Under the pieces are notes generated by a model. That model had not been told where the DNA came from and searched no databases. It saw only the letters and a list, made by a program, of their open reading frames with translations. Below, in pieces: positions 16,141-24,542 of a stretch of DNA of 45,169 nucleotides; within the stretch, counting starts at the first letter, position 1, and each line of letters opens with the position of its first letter. Both the position numbers and the translations under genes were made by a program. Source of the DNA: SKLM01 sp041687115 (lineage in GTDB: Bacteria > Chloroflexota > Anaerolineae > B4-G1). The stretch is taken from assembly GCA_041687115.1 (NCBI GenBank), contig JAWLCP010000013.1, positions 1 to 45,169 of the forward strand. The letters run 5' to 3'.

Positions 16141-16509
16141 GTGAAGCAGGTCAACAGACCCTCGCGAGGCATGATAGCCATCGTGGGCGTCGTCGTATTG
16201 ACGTTCGCGCTGAGCGCGTGCGGGCTGGGAACCCCCGGACCGGGGGGCCCGCCCTCGGAGCTGCCCGGCGGCGTGGAGGTGGCTGCGAAAGAGGCGCTGA
16301 GCGACCACATCGGTGTCCCCGTCGAGGACATCCAGGTGGCGGAGGCTGAGCAGCGAGACTGGCGCGACGCGTGCCTCGGTCTGGCCGAGGAGGGCGAGGC
16401 GTGCGCTCAGGTGATCACGCCCGGGTGGGAGATCACGCTGCAGGCAGGGGGTGAGGAGTACGCACTGCGCACCGACGAGACAGCCGACGTGATACGCCTG
16501 GAGGAGTGA
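16141..16509 (+). CDS. Small lipoprotein with a conserved W/C-containing domain, function unknown
   Basis: A 122-residue predicted lipoprotein. It has a basic N-terminus, a hydrophobic stretch at residues 11-24 and lipobox LSAC with the modified Cys at 27. The mature part starts with a G/P linker and carries one compact domain: AKEALSDHIGVPVEDIQV, DWRDACLGL, ACAQVITPGWEITL, and YALRTDE. The two cysteines could form a disulfide. I have the impression that such domains recur in secreted proteins of this kind of bacterium, but I cannot name a family. The start is GTG 16141, since AGGAGG (16127-16132) would overlap an earlier GTG. Its TGA overlaps the first possible GTG of the next gene, so it is tied to the disulfide reductase. 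Confidence 0.8.
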   Translation: MKQVNRPSRGMIAIVGVVVLTFALSACGLGTPGPGGPPSELPGGVEVAAKEALSDHIGVPVEDIQVAEAEQRDWRDACLGLAEEGEACAQVITPGWEITLQAGGEEYALRTDETADVIRLEE

Positions 16510-16511
16510 GC

Positions 16512-17918
16512 GTGTCCGGGAAGAAGGTCAAGGAATACGACGTCATCGTCGTCGGGTCGGGGAGCGGGGCCACGATCGTGGACAACGCCCTCTACCGGGG
16601 CCTGTCGGTGGCCTGGGTGGACCGCGGTCCGCTCGGCGGGACGTGCCTCAACGTGGGCTGCATCCCCTCGAAAATCCTCATCTTCCCGGCGGACCGGGTG
16701 ATGGAGATCCGCGAGGCAGGGAAGCTGGGCATCGACGGGGAGATCAAGAACATCGACTTCGGGGCGATCATGGCCCGTATGAGGCGCATGGTGGGCCAGA
16801 GCCGCGATCACATCCGGGAAGGACTCCACTCCGTCCCCAACCTCGATTTCTACGAGGTCGAGGGCCACTTCGTCGAGGATGAAGGGCTGGAACGTCCCCG
16901 GCGGACGTTGGCAGTCGGTGACCAGCGGATCTCGGGTAGACACGTATTCCTGGTCAGCGGCGCCAGACCCTACATCCCGCCCATTGAGGGGTTGGAGGAC
17001 GTCCAGTATGTGACCAATGAGACCGTCCTCGACCTGATGGAGAGGCCCGAGAGCCTTGCCATCATCGGCGGTGGGTACATCAGCGCTGAGTATGCCCACT
17101 TCTTCTCGGCCATGGGGACCCGCGTGACGATACTCCAGCGAAACGATCGTCTCGTTCCCGACGAGGAGCCGGAGATTTCCGAGCTTCTGGCGAGGAAGTT
17201 TTCAGAGCGGATGGACGTGTACACCCAGACCGAGGTTATCGAGGCCGTGGAGACCGACGCGGGTATCGCCCTGATCGCCGGAGACCTCCGCGAAGGCGAA
17301 CAGGTCCAGGTGGTGGCGCAGCGGGTGATGGTCGCCGCAGGCCGGCAGTCGAATGCCGATATCCTCCAGGTCGAGAACGCCGGCATCGAGACCGACGACC
17401 AGGGGTACATCAAGGTGAACCGGTACCTAGAGACGAACGTCGAGGACGTCTGGGCGCTGGGCGACGCCACGGGGAAGCACATGTTCAAGCACGTCGCCAA
17501 CCGCGAGGCGAGCATCGCCTGGCATAACTTCGCTCACGACCACAAGACGCCTATGGACTACCGCGCCGTGCCCCACGCTGTCTTCTCCTATCCCCAGATC
17601 GCCTCCGTGGGTCTTACGGAGGCGGAGGCCAGGGAGGAGTTCGACATCCTGGTGGGCCGGACGAAGTACCTCGACGTGGCGAAGGGGCAGGCGATGATGG
17701 AGACGGATGGGTTCGCCAAGGCGATCATCGAGAGGGAGAGTGGAAGGATATTGGGCTTCCACCTGATTGGCCCGTATGCCGCCATCCTGATCCAGGAGGT
17801 GGTCGACGTGATGGCGAACGAGGGGGCGCTGGGGTGGGTCGGTCGGGGCATGCACATCCACCCGGCATTGCCGGAGGTGGTCGTGAACGCGCTCTACAAC
17901 CTGCGCGAGCCTTCGTAG
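16512..17918 (+). CDS. Class I pyridine nucleotide-disulfide oxidoreductase (mycothione reductase / lipoamide dehydrogenase-like)
   Basis: A 468-residue FAD enzyme. The N-terminal FAD site is VVGSGSGATIVD (residues about 13-24). The redox-active pair is C45/C50 in GGTCLNVGCIPSK. The NAD(P) site is IIGGGYISAEYAHFFSAMG, the second FAD motif is VWALGDATG, and the C-terminal interface has HIHPALPEVV with the catalytic His-Glu arrangement. The GSGSG..IVD opening and spacing recall mycothione reductases and MerA-like enzymes more than the pyruvate-complex E3, so a low-molecular-weight disulfide is the likely substrate. GTG 16512 is preferred, with GGAGG 7 nt upstream; GTG 16506 overlaps the lipoprotein stop and is the alternative. 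Confidence 0.88.
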   Translation: MSGKKVKEYDVIVVGSGSGATIVDNALYRGLSVAWVDRGPLGGTCLNVGCIPSKILIFPADRVMEIREAGKLGIDGEIKNIDFGAIMARMRRMVGQSRDHIREGLHSVPNLDFYEVEGHFVEDEGLERPRRTLAVGDQRISGRHVFLVSGARPYIPPIEGLEDVQYVTNETVLDLMERPESLAIIGGGYISAEYAHFFSAMGTRVTILQRNDRLVPDEEPEISELLARKFSERMDVYTQTEVIEAVETDAGIALIAGDLREGEQVQVVAQRVMVAAGRQSNADILQVENAGIETDDQGYIKVNRYLETNVEDVWALGDATGKHMFKHVANREASIAWHNFAHDHKTPMDYRAVPHAVFSYPQIASVGLTEAEAREEFDILVGRTKYLDVAKGQAMMETDGFAKAIIERESGRILGFHLIGPYAAILIQEVVDVMANEGALGWVGRGMHIHPALPEVVVNALYNLREPS

Positions 17919-17970
17919 AAGCAAGCGGGTTTCGTCAAGGGACATACGTACCAAACAGAGGAGGGTAAAG

Positions 17971-18969
17971 ATGGCCAACGTAGCGATTAACGGATTCGGG
18001 AGGATCGGACGGGCGACCTTCAAGGTCATCATGGACACGCCCGAGCTGGATCTGGTGGCGCTCAATGACATCGCGCCATTGGAGAATCTGGTCTACTTGC
18101 TCAAGTACGACACGGTCTACGGAAGATACCATAGGAGCGTCGAGGTCGAGGACGGCAACCTGGTGGTCGACGGGCAGGAGTACGCCTTCTTCCAGGAGCG
18201 GGATCCCGCTCAGCTTCCCTGGGACGAGTTGAACGTCGATGTCGCTTTCGAGTGCACAGGTGTTTTCACCACCGGAGAAGGTCTGCGGAAGCATCTCGAG
18301 GCTGGCGCGAAGTTCGCCATCCTCTCCGCCCCGGCCAAGACCGAGGACGTGCCCACCGTGGTACATGGTGTCAACGTGCCCAAGGGTGAGACGCGCGTGA
18401 TCTCCTGCGCCAGCTGCACCACCAACTCCATCACGCCGGTGGCGGAGGTGATGGATCGGAGGCTCGGTGTGCAGAAGGCGATGTTGACCACCATCCACGC
18501 CTACACGTCGTCTCAGGCCATCGTCGATTCCCCGGCCAAGAAGGTCCGCCGCGGTCGGGCGGGTGCCGCCAACTTCGTCCCTACCACCACGGGCGCGGCC
18601 ATCGCCACGACCAAGGCGCTGCCGGAGCTGGCGGGGAGGTTCGACGGTGTGGCGGTGCGGGCGCCGATCCCGGTGGGTTCGGTCTCCGACCTGGTGTTCC
18701 TCACGGAGAAGGACACTACCGTTGAGGAGGTCAACGAGATCTTCCGCGAGGAGGCCCAGACCGACCGGTACCGGGGCATCCTCGGCGCGACCGATGATCC
18801 CATCGTCTCCTCAGATGTCATCGGCGACCCTCACGCTGCCCTTGTCGACCTGGGGATGACCACCGTCGTGGATAGGAATCTGGTCAAGTTGATGGTCTGG
18901 TACGACAACGAGTGGGGTTTCTCGAACCAGATGGTCCGCGAGGCGCTGAGGATCGCCCAGACGCTCTAG
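17971..18969 (+). CDS. gap: Glyceraldehyde-3-phosphate dehydrogenase, type I
   Basis: A 332-residue glycolytic enzyme that oxidises and phosphorylates glyceraldehyde 3-phosphate with NAD(P). NGFGRIGR starts the nucleotide fold at residue 7. The active site is SCASCTTN with catalytic Cys149, assisted by His176 (TTIHAYTS). ATTKALPEL and the C-terminal WYDNEWGFSNQM are conserved. Asn32-Asp33 in the LND stretch fit NAD preference, but this is not decisive. The ATG at 17971 has GAGGAGGG just upstream. An imperfect terminator-like hairpin lies at 19003-19028. Pyruvate kinase (22861) and class I aldolase (35433) also occur in the window, but not in one operon. Confidence 0.96.
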   Translation: MANVAINGFGRIGRATFKVIMDTPELDLVALNDIAPLENLVYLLKYDTVYGRYHRSVEVEDGNLVVDGQEYAFFQERDPAQLPWDELNVDVAFECTGVFTTGEGLRKHLEAGAKFAILSAPAKTEDVPTVVHGVNVPKGETRVISCASCTTNSITPVAEVMDRRLGVQKAMLTTIHAYTSSQAIVDSPAKKVRRGRAGAANFVPTTTGAAIATTKALPELAGRFDGVAVRAPIPVGSVSDLVFLTEKDTTVEEVNEIFREEAQTDRYRGILGATDDPIVSSDVIGDPHAALVDLGMTTVVDRNLVKLMVWYDNEWGFSNQMVREALRIAQTL

Positions 18970-19002
18970 ATCGCCCCGCGGCGTAGGGCCGGGCGGGCGT
19001 GT

Positions 19003-19028
19003 TGTGGCCGGTCCTCTGACCGGCCACA
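19003..19028 (+). terminator. Strong hairpin after gap, without U-tract
   Basis: TGTGGCCGGTC (19003-19013) pairs exactly with GACCGGCCACA (19018-19028) around a 4-nt loop. No run of T follows, so it may act as a mRNA 3' stabiliser or a weak or Rho-assisted terminator. Confidence 0.5.
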
Positions 19029-19099
19029 CTCTCGCACCGGCGTCGATTTCAAGGCAGGTTCCCAGACCTGGCCAATAGACAGACAGGAGGCAAAAAACC

Positions 19100-19723
19100 A
19101 TGACCATCGACTTCATACCAGGCGAGACCGTCGAGGTGCCGGAGATCCCCTTCAAGGAGGAGGTGGAGCTGCGAGCCGACAAAACGGCCCTGGTGATCGT
19201 GGACATGCAGAACGACTTCGTCCATCCAGATGGAGCCCTATATGTGCCTGCCGCCAAGGAAACGCTACCGCGCATTCGGGTCTTTTTGGGGAGGGCCCGA
19301 GAGAGCGGGGTTCACATCGCCTACACCCAGGACACGCACCGGGAGGGGGATCCGGAATGGCACCAGTGGCCTCAACACGTCCGGCTTGGGACGTGGGGCT
19401 GGGAGATCGTTGACGAGCTGAAACCGGCGGCCGACGAGTTGGTCTGTCGCAAGACGCGCTACGACGGCTTCTACGGCACCGAGCTCGAGCATTACCTGAG
19501 CCGCGTGTGGGACGTCGACTCCGTGGTGATCGTGGGGACCGTCTCGAACATCTGCGTGCTCCACACCGCCGCATCCGCCGGGCTGCGCTTCTTCCGCCTG
19601 GTGATGCCGGCGGATGGCGTCGGCGCGCTGACGAACTTCGGCCAGGCCATGACCCTGCGCCTCGTCTCCTGGCTCTATCCCGGCGACGTGGTCCGCACCA
19701 CAGACGACATCAACTTGTCATAG
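19100..19723 (+). CDS. Isochorismatase-like cysteine hydrolase (nicotinamidase-related)
   Basis: A 207-residue hydrolase of the isochorismatase fold. The catalytic triad is visible as Asp35 (VIVDMQNDF), Lys118 (CRKTRYDGF) and Cys152 (VSNICVLHTA), preceded by the usual non-proline cis peptide position GTVSN. Family members hydrolyse nicotinamide, isochorismate, ureidoacrylate or biuret-type amides. The substrate here cannot be fixed; the metal-binding pattern of true nicotinamidases is not obvious (DTH at residues 78-80 is suggestive). The ATG at 19100 follows an AGGAGG by about 10 nt. A DUF981 membrane protein gene lies 15 nt downstream and is likely co-transcribed. Confidence 0.9.
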   Translation: MTIDFIPGETVEVPEIPFKEEVELRADKTALVIVDMQNDFVHPDGALYVPAAKETLPRIRVFLGRARESGVHIAYTQDTHREGDPEWHQWPQHVRLGTWGWEIVDELKPAADELVCRKTRYDGFYGTELEHYLSRVWDVDSVVIVGTVSNICVLHTAASAGLRFFRLVMPADGVGALTNFGQAMTLRLVSWLYPGDVVRTTDDINLS

Positions 19724-19738
19724 AACGGGAGGTTCACC

Positions 19739-20326
19739 GTGATCGACTATCTCACACTGATGCTGATCAACATGACGGCCGGGCTGGTGGTTCTCGCCCA
19801 TTACGTCTACCAGGGGGTGGTCGCTGAGAATAAGAAGCCCTGGGTCGCTGGCTTCGCCATCACCGGGTTCATCGGCGTCACCACCGGGCTCCACATGAGC
19901 CTAAACTGGCCCTTGCCCGGCAGCCACAACATCCTGTTTGGGGAGCCGAGCGTTCTGTTTGGAACCCTTTTCCTGGGAGCGGCGCTCGCCCTCTGGAATG
20001 ACTGGGAGATGGCCACCGTTGCCATCTACGCCTTCTTCGCCGGGCTGGTTGCCGTGGTCCTCGGTCTGCGTGTGATGGACCTGGGACTGACCAGGAGCCC
20101 CGTCGTGGCTGGCCTCGGCTACGTTCTGTCTGGGCTGGGTGGAATGCTCGCCTGGCTCTGCTGTCTGCTCCAGCCCCTGGTCAGCCTCAGAACGAGCAGG
20201 ACGCTGCGGACTATCGGCGCGCTCGTGCTTCTGGCGGCTGCCGCCATCTGGGCCCTCATCGGGTACAACGCCTACTGGGATCACATCGAGAGCTTCTCCG
20301 ACTACGTGCCGCCCACTTTGCGCTAG
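19739..20326 (+). CDS. DUF981-family membrane protein
   Basis: A 195-residue membrane protein with about six hydrophobic segments. It starts with IDYLTLMLINMTAGLVVLAHYVY, typical of the DUF981 family, and contains GLHMSLNWPLPGSHNILFGEPS, the polar, His-bearing stretch seen in that family. The function of DUF981 is not established; the conserved polar residues inside the membrane suggest ligand or ion binding. The start is GTG 19739 with GGGAGG 6 nt upstream, 15 nt after the hydrolase gene, so the two are probably in one transcript. Confidence 0.8.
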   Translation: MIDYLTLMLINMTAGLVVLAHYVYQGVVAENKKPWVAGFAITGFIGVTTGLHMSLNWPLPGSHNILFGEPSVLFGTLFLGAALALWNDWEMATVAIYAFFAGLVAVVLGLRVMDLGLTRSPVVAGLGYVLSGLGGMLAWLCCLLQPLVSLRTSRTLRTIGALVLLAAAAIWALIGYNAYWDHIESFSDYVPPTLR

Positions 20327-20353
20327 GCGCATGCACGGAGGACCGCCTGAGTC

Positions 20354-20550
20354 ATGCTTTCTGGCTTGACCCATAGGGGCCTTGGCCCGGGTTGGCGTCT
20401 GCTCATCGTGAGCACCGTCATTCTGGGTGTCACGGGGAGTGGCTGCGCTCTAGCCCCAGAGTCCCCTGCTGCGTGGATCTGCCCATGTCGGAGGCCGGGT
20501 GGTTGTTTGATTTCGCCGACGTCGGGACGCTGGTGAACGTGCACGAGTGA
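20354..20550 (+). pseudogene. Possible small lipoprotein gene with a frameshift
   Basis: ATG 20354 opens a frame with a signal-peptide-like stretch (LLIVSTVILGVTGSGC, lipobox-like) that continues to a stop at 20534-20536 as a C/R/P-rich tail of poor quality. A different frame of the same DNA reads VDLPMSEAGWLFDFADVG and then TLVNVHE, to a TGA at 20548-20550; this looks like normal protein. A single-base slip near 20455-20475 would join the two into a lipoprotein of about 65 residues. It could also be a genuine 60-residue product, or non-coding. The function is unknown. Confidence 0.35.
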
Positions 20551-20557
20551 TGTGACC

Positions 20558-21289
20558 ATGGCTGACGACCCCTTGAACACCCTCCCCCCTGTGACCCGGG
20601 TGCGGCGCTCCAAGGAGGAGGCGCGATCGGCATACGACCGGATGAGCACCTGGTACGACCTCCTGGCCGGCCCCAGCGAGCGGAAGCACCGCGATGCCGG
20701 GTTGCGGACGCTGAACGCTAAGCCGGGAGAGATTATCCTGGAGATCGGCTTCGGCACCGGCCACGGCCTGACCTCTCTGGCGCGAGCGGTGGGGGAGTCC
20801 GGCCAGGTCTGCGGCGTCGACATCTCCGAGGAGATGGCCCGGCTGGCCGCGGGGAAGTTGGAGGAGGCCGAGCTGCACCATCAGGCAGGGCCGACCTGCG
20901 GCGATGGCGCCCAACTGCCCTTTCGGGATGGGTTCGCGGACGGGGTTTTCATGAGCTTCACCCTGGAGCTCTTCGACACACCCCGGATGCCCAGGGTGCT
21001 CGACGAGTGTCAGCGTGTTCTCCAGGCGGGAGGACGTGTGTGCGTCGTCAGCCTGGCGAAGCGAGAAGGGGGAGGGCTGCCCGTGCGCCTGTACGAATGG
21101 GTGCACCATCGCATGCCGAAGTACGTCGACTGCCGACCGATCCCGGTCGCGGAGGTGATGGAGGGGGCGGGGTTCGAGGTCGTGGAGACCGAGAGACGAT
21201 CGATGCGGGGGCTGCCCGTCGACGTTGTGCTCTGTCAGCCGATAACGCCCGCATCGATTGAGGGATCGCCGAGCTCCCTGCTAGGATGA
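20558..21289 (+). CDS. Class I SAM-dependent methyltransferase (UbiE-like)
   Basis: A 243-residue cytoplasmic methyltransferase. The SAM-binding motif I is LEIGFGTGHGL, followed by the acidic end of strand 2 (GVDISEEM), motif II-like FADGVFMSFTLELFD and LDECQRVLQAGGRVCVVSL. The N-terminal helix with AYDRMSTWYDLL resembles UbiE/MenG-type and related C-methyltransferases, but the context names no quinone pathway. ATG 20558 is taken as start; GTG 20552 two codons earlier is equally possible, and the ribosome site is weak for both. A sugar dehydrogenase gene starts 4 nt after the stop, so the two are likely one transcript. Confidence 0.85.
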   Translation: MADDPLNTLPPVTRVRRSKEEARSAYDRMSTWYDLLAGPSERKHRDAGLRTLNAKPGEIILEIGFGTGHGLTSLARAVGESGQVCGVDISEEMARLAAGKLEEAELHHQAGPTCGDGAQLPFRDGFADGVFMSFTLELFDTPRMPRVLDECQRVLQAGGRVCVVSLAKREGGGLPVRLYEWVHHRMPKYVDCRPIPVAEVMEGAGFEVVETERRSMRGLPVDVVLCQPITPASIEGSPSSLLG

Positions 21290-21293
21290 TGAC

Positions 21294-22784
21294 ATGAGAC
21301 CATTCAGAATTCCTACTTTGACCTTGCTCCTTGTTGGTCTGGTGGCGTGCGCCGCTCCAGCCACGCCCACCCAGGAACCACCAGGGGCGGAGACTCAGGA
21401 GCCCATCCACGTTCCGACGGAGACTCGATCGCAGCCGATCACGGCGACGGCCACCGAACCCGCTGCGGGACGACCGACCGCCACGCCTCCGGCGGCTCCC
21501 CAGCCCGCCGCCACCGTTGAGAGGCTGGAGCCTGTGATCGGGCTCGAGCTCGTCGCCGAGGGGCTGAGCGCCCCGGTCGACTTGATGCCGGCGGGAGACG
21601 GAAGCAACAAGCTCTTCATCGTCGATCAGGTGGGGCGGATACACGTCCTGACCCCCGACGGTCAGCTGCTTGACGAACCCTTCCTCGACCTCCGCGACCG
21701 AATGGTCGGGCTCCAGTCCGGCTATGACGAGCGCGGTCTGTTGGGACTCGCCTTCCATCCGGACTACCGGCAGAACGGGTTCTTCTACGTCTACTACAGC
21801 GCACCTCTGAGGCCTGGCGCACCCCAGGGATGGAACCACACCAGCCACCTGTCGCGGTTCACCGTGTCGGAGGGCAATGACGACCTCGCCGACCCGGGCT
21901 CTGAGCAGGTGCTGCTCCAGGTCGATCAACCACAGTCGAACCACAACGGAGGGAAGGTCGCCTTCGGTCCGGACGGCTATCTCTACGTCGCCCTCGGCGA
22001 TGGGGGCGGTGCCAACGATGTGGGCACCGGGCACGTTGACGATTGGCACGAGCCGAACCGCGGCGGAAACGGTCAGAACGTGACCGACACCCTGCTCGGC
22101 GCCATCCTGCGCATCGACGTGGACGGTGAGGGTTCGTATGCGGTCCCGGAGGACAATCCTCTTGTGGGGCACGAGGGCCTGGACGAGGTCTGGGCCTATG
22201 GGTTCCGCAACCCCTACCGTTTTGCCTTCGACGCTGGAGGCGACCACCGGCTGTTCGTCGCTGACGTGGGGCAGAATCTCTGGGAGGAAGTGAACATCGC
22301 CACCAGTGGTGGCAACTACGGCTGGAACGTCAAGGAGGGGACCCACTGCTTCAGTCCGGCCACGCCGAACCAGCCCCCGGAGCAGTGCCCAGATACGGAG
22401 CCCGATGGGACCCCGCTGATCGACCCCGTCATCGAGTACGGGAACGTCAACGTCCCCGGCGGCCTCGGGCTGGCCGTGGTCGGCGGATACGTCTACCGCG
22501 GCGAGGCGCTGTCCGGCTTCCATGGACGCTATGTCTTTGGGGACTGGAGCCGGAGCTTCTCCGCGGGCGACGGCAGCCTGTTCGTCGCTGCCCCGTCGGA
22601 TGCGGAGGGCTCCCTGTGGTCGTTCGATGAGCTGCGAATCGCCACCAGCGACGACGGACGCCTCGGCGCCTTCCTTCTTGCGCTTGGCCAGGATGCCCAG
22701 AATGAGCTCTACCTGCTCACGTCTGGGGACTCCGGCCCCCTGTCCGGTACCGGCCGTGTCTACCGCATCGTTCCACCCGGGTAG
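21294..22784 (+). CDS. PQQ-type glucose/sorbosone dehydrogenase family lipoprotein
   Basis: A 496-residue exported protein. The signal peptide ends in lipobox LVAC (Cys19), then comes a long T/P/E-rich linker (to about residue 80) and a six-bladed beta-propeller of the soluble aldose sugar dehydrogenase family. Landmarks are GLSAPVDLMPAGD, ERGLLGLAFHPDY, QSNHNGGKVAFGPDGYLYVALGD split over two blades (the His is the expected catalytic base), WAYGFRNPYRFAFD and VGQNLWEEVNI. Family members oxidise sugars or sugar aldehydes with PQQ and pass electrons to the respiratory chain. Whether this organism makes PQQ is not visible here. It starts 4 nt after the methyltransferase stop. Confidence 0.9.
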   Translation: MRPFRIPTLTLLLVGLVACAAPATPTQEPPGAETQEPIHVPTETRSQPITATATEPAAGRPTATPPAAPQPAATVERLEPVIGLELVAEGLSAPVDLMPAGDGSNKLFIVDQVGRIHVLTPDGQLLDEPFLDLRDRMVGLQSGYDERGLLGLAFHPDYRQNGFFYVYYSAPLRPGAPQGWNHTSHLSRFTVSEGNDDLADPGSEQVLLQVDQPQSNHNGGKVAFGPDGYLYVALGDGGGANDVGTGHVDDWHEPNRGGNGQNVTDTLLGAILRIDVDGEGSYAVPEDNPLVGHEGLDEVWAYGFRNPYRFAFDAGGDHRLFVADVGQNLWEEVNIATSGGNYGWNVKEGTHCFSPATPNQPPEQCPDTEPDGTPLIDPVIEYGNVNVPGGLGLAVVGGYVYRGEALSGFHGRYVFGDWSRSFSAGDGSLFVAAPSDAEGSLWSFDELRIATSDDGRLGAFLLALGQDAQNELYLLTSGDSGPLSGTGRVYRIVPPG

Positions 22785-22860
22785 CGGGATCGACCGCCCC
22801 CGGGGGCGTGCTTGCTCGGTCGCTGGCGGTCGCTGAGTGCGTCTAAGATAGTGCCAAGCT

Positions 22861-24324
22861 GTGACCAAGGAGGTGAGCATTAGGCCCAGGACCAAGATCG
22901 TCGCCACCATCGGACCCGCCAGCCGGGATCCCGAGACCCTGCGCCGGTTGATTCGAGAGGGCGTGGACGTCGCGCGGCTTAACTTCTCTCACGGCGACCC
23001 GGACACCCACCGGCAGAACGTGCGTCGGATCCGCGCTGCCGCGGAGGAGGTCGGTCGCCCCGTGGCGATCCAGGTCGATCTGCAGGGCCCCAAGCTCCGC
23101 GTGGGCGAGGTGGTCGAGTCGGGGATCACCCTCGAGGAGGGGGAACAGGCGACCCTCGTCACCGACGATGAGGTCGGTCGCTCTGCGACCGCCATTCCGG
23201 TCCAGAACGAGCAGCTGCCCCAGATCGTTGAGCCGGGTGACTCGATTCTTCTTGCCGACGGCACGTTGGAACTCGAGGTCATCTCCACCACCCCCAGGGA
23301 GGTCCACTGTCGGGTGCGCGTTGGTGGTGTGCTCACCAGCAACAAGGGCATCAACCTGCCTGCCGTGGCGGCGGACCTGCCCAACATCACCGAGAAGGAT
23401 CGTCACGACCTAGCCCACGCCCTCGAATGGGAGATCGACTGGATCGCCCTTTCTTTCGTCCGTTCGGCTGAGGGGATCTACGAGCTCAAGGAGCTGATTC
23501 GAGAGCTCCTGCCGCAGGGCAAATCAGTCCCTGTGATGGCCAAGATCGAGAAGCCCCAGGCGCTCGATAACCTAGATGCCATCATCGAGGCCGCCGACGC
23601 AGTCATGGTGGCCCGCGGAGATCTGGGGATCGAGATCCCGCCGGAGGAGGTCCCGATGGCTCAGAAGCGCATCATCGAGGCCTGCAACGAGGCGGGCATC
23701 CCCGTGGTGACCGCCACTCAGATGCTCGAGTCCATGATCCAGAATCCGCGCCCCACCCGGGCGGAGGCCTCCGACGTGGCCAACGCCATTCTCGACGGCA
23801 CCGACGCCGTGATGCTCTCCGGCGAGACGACCATCGGCAGCTACCCGGTGGAGTCGGTGCGCACTATGAGGCGCATCATCGAAGAGGTGGAGGCCACCCG
23901 GCCCCGCCCCTCTGCGCGCCCCTTCCGCCCGTCGAAGGAGGAGGTGCGCCGCTCCATCGCTAACGCCGTCGGTCGAGCGGCGAGAGAGGCGGCGCGGGAT
24001 CTCAACGCGGCTGCCCTCATCACACCCACCGTTTCCGGCTACACTGCGCGTATCATGTCGCGCTATCGACCGCAGGCCTGTATCGTGGCCGTGACGCCGG
24101 ATCCTCGTGTGCAGCGCCGCCTCATGATCCATTGGGGCGTCATCCCGCTCCTCGCGCCCCGGGCGGACAACTCGGACGAGATGATCAAGCATGCTGTGGA
24201 CGCCGCGCGAGCCCAAGATCTGGTCAAGGAGGGCGACACGTTGGTGATCACTGCGGGAGCGGCCCGCTCCCAGCCGGGAACGACCAATCTGATGCACATA
24301 TACGTGGTCGGGCAGGATGTGTAG
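22861..24324 (+). CDS. pyk: Pyruvate kinase
   Basis: A 487-residue glycolytic enzyme that makes pyruvate and ATP from phosphoenolpyruvate. It has the opening RTKIVATIGPAS, RLNFSHG, the active-site MAKIEKPQAL (catalytic Lys), VMVARGDLGIEIPPEEV with the metal ligands, and TATQMLESMIQNPRPTRAE split around the conserved T and M. The C-terminal regulatory domain ends near residue 487, the usual length. There is no extra PEP-utiliser domain. The start is GTG 22861, just after a possible -10 (TAAGAT, 22844-22849) with no clear -35, so the leader would be very short; AAGGAGGTG lies inside the first codons, so ATG-less alternatives cannot be excluded. Confidence 0.95.
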   Translation: MTKEVSIRPRTKIVATIGPASRDPETLRRLIREGVDVARLNFSHGDPDTHRQNVRRIRAAAEEVGRPVAIQVDLQGPKLRVGEVVESGITLEEGEQATLVTDDEVGRSATAIPVQNEQLPQIVEPGDSILLADGTLELEVISTTPREVHCRVRVGGVLTSNKGINLPAVAADLPNITEKDRHDLAHALEWEIDWIALSFVRSAEGIYELKELIRELLPQGKSVPVMAKIEKPQALDNLDAIIEAADAVMVARGDLGIEIPPEEVPMAQKRIIEACNEAGIPVVTATQMLESMIQNPRPTRAEASDVANAILDGTDAVMLSGETTIGSYPVESVRTMRRIIEEVEATRPRPSARPFRPSKEEVRRSIANAVGRAAREAARDLNAAALITPTVSGYTARIMSRYRPQACIVAVTPDPRVQRRLMIHWGVIPLLAPRADNSDEMIKHAVDAARAQDLVKEGDTLVITAGAARSQPGTTNLMHIYVVGQDV

Positions 24325-24339
24325 CGAACGACAAACCGA

Positions 24340-24494
24340 TTGGAGGAGGCCCGCATTGCGCTCGGGGAGCTCTACGAGCAGAAGCGGGTCAGCTCCTGTG
24401 GACACGCCTTAGGAGCTGTTGGAGACGTACGGCCTGATGCCGCGCGACATCAAGAACGCTGTGAACCGCGCCCTGGCCCGCAAGTGGCACTAGT
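24340..24494 (+). pseudogene. Short decayed reading frame of unknown origin
   Basis: Two protein-like pieces lie in different frames between pyk and the FAD reductase gene. The first (LEEARIALGELYEQKR) begins at TTG 24340 behind GATTGG. The second (ELLETYGLMPRDIKNAVNRA, then LARKWH) ends at TAG 24492-24494. A frame change near 24400-24420 would join them into a protein of about 50 residues. The second piece has a plausible helical, basic composition. I do not recognise the family, and the region may simply be spacer. Confidence 0.3.
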
Positions 24495-24542
24495 CTACCG
24501 GAACAGAGCAAGAGCATCAACACCAGGAAGGAGAACGACGAA

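Noticed and set aside
22815..22849. Promoter for pyk with repeated CGGTCGCTG
   Set aside because: The -10-like TAAGAT has no matching -35 and lies only 11 nt from the start codon. The 9-nt duplication is too short to interpret.
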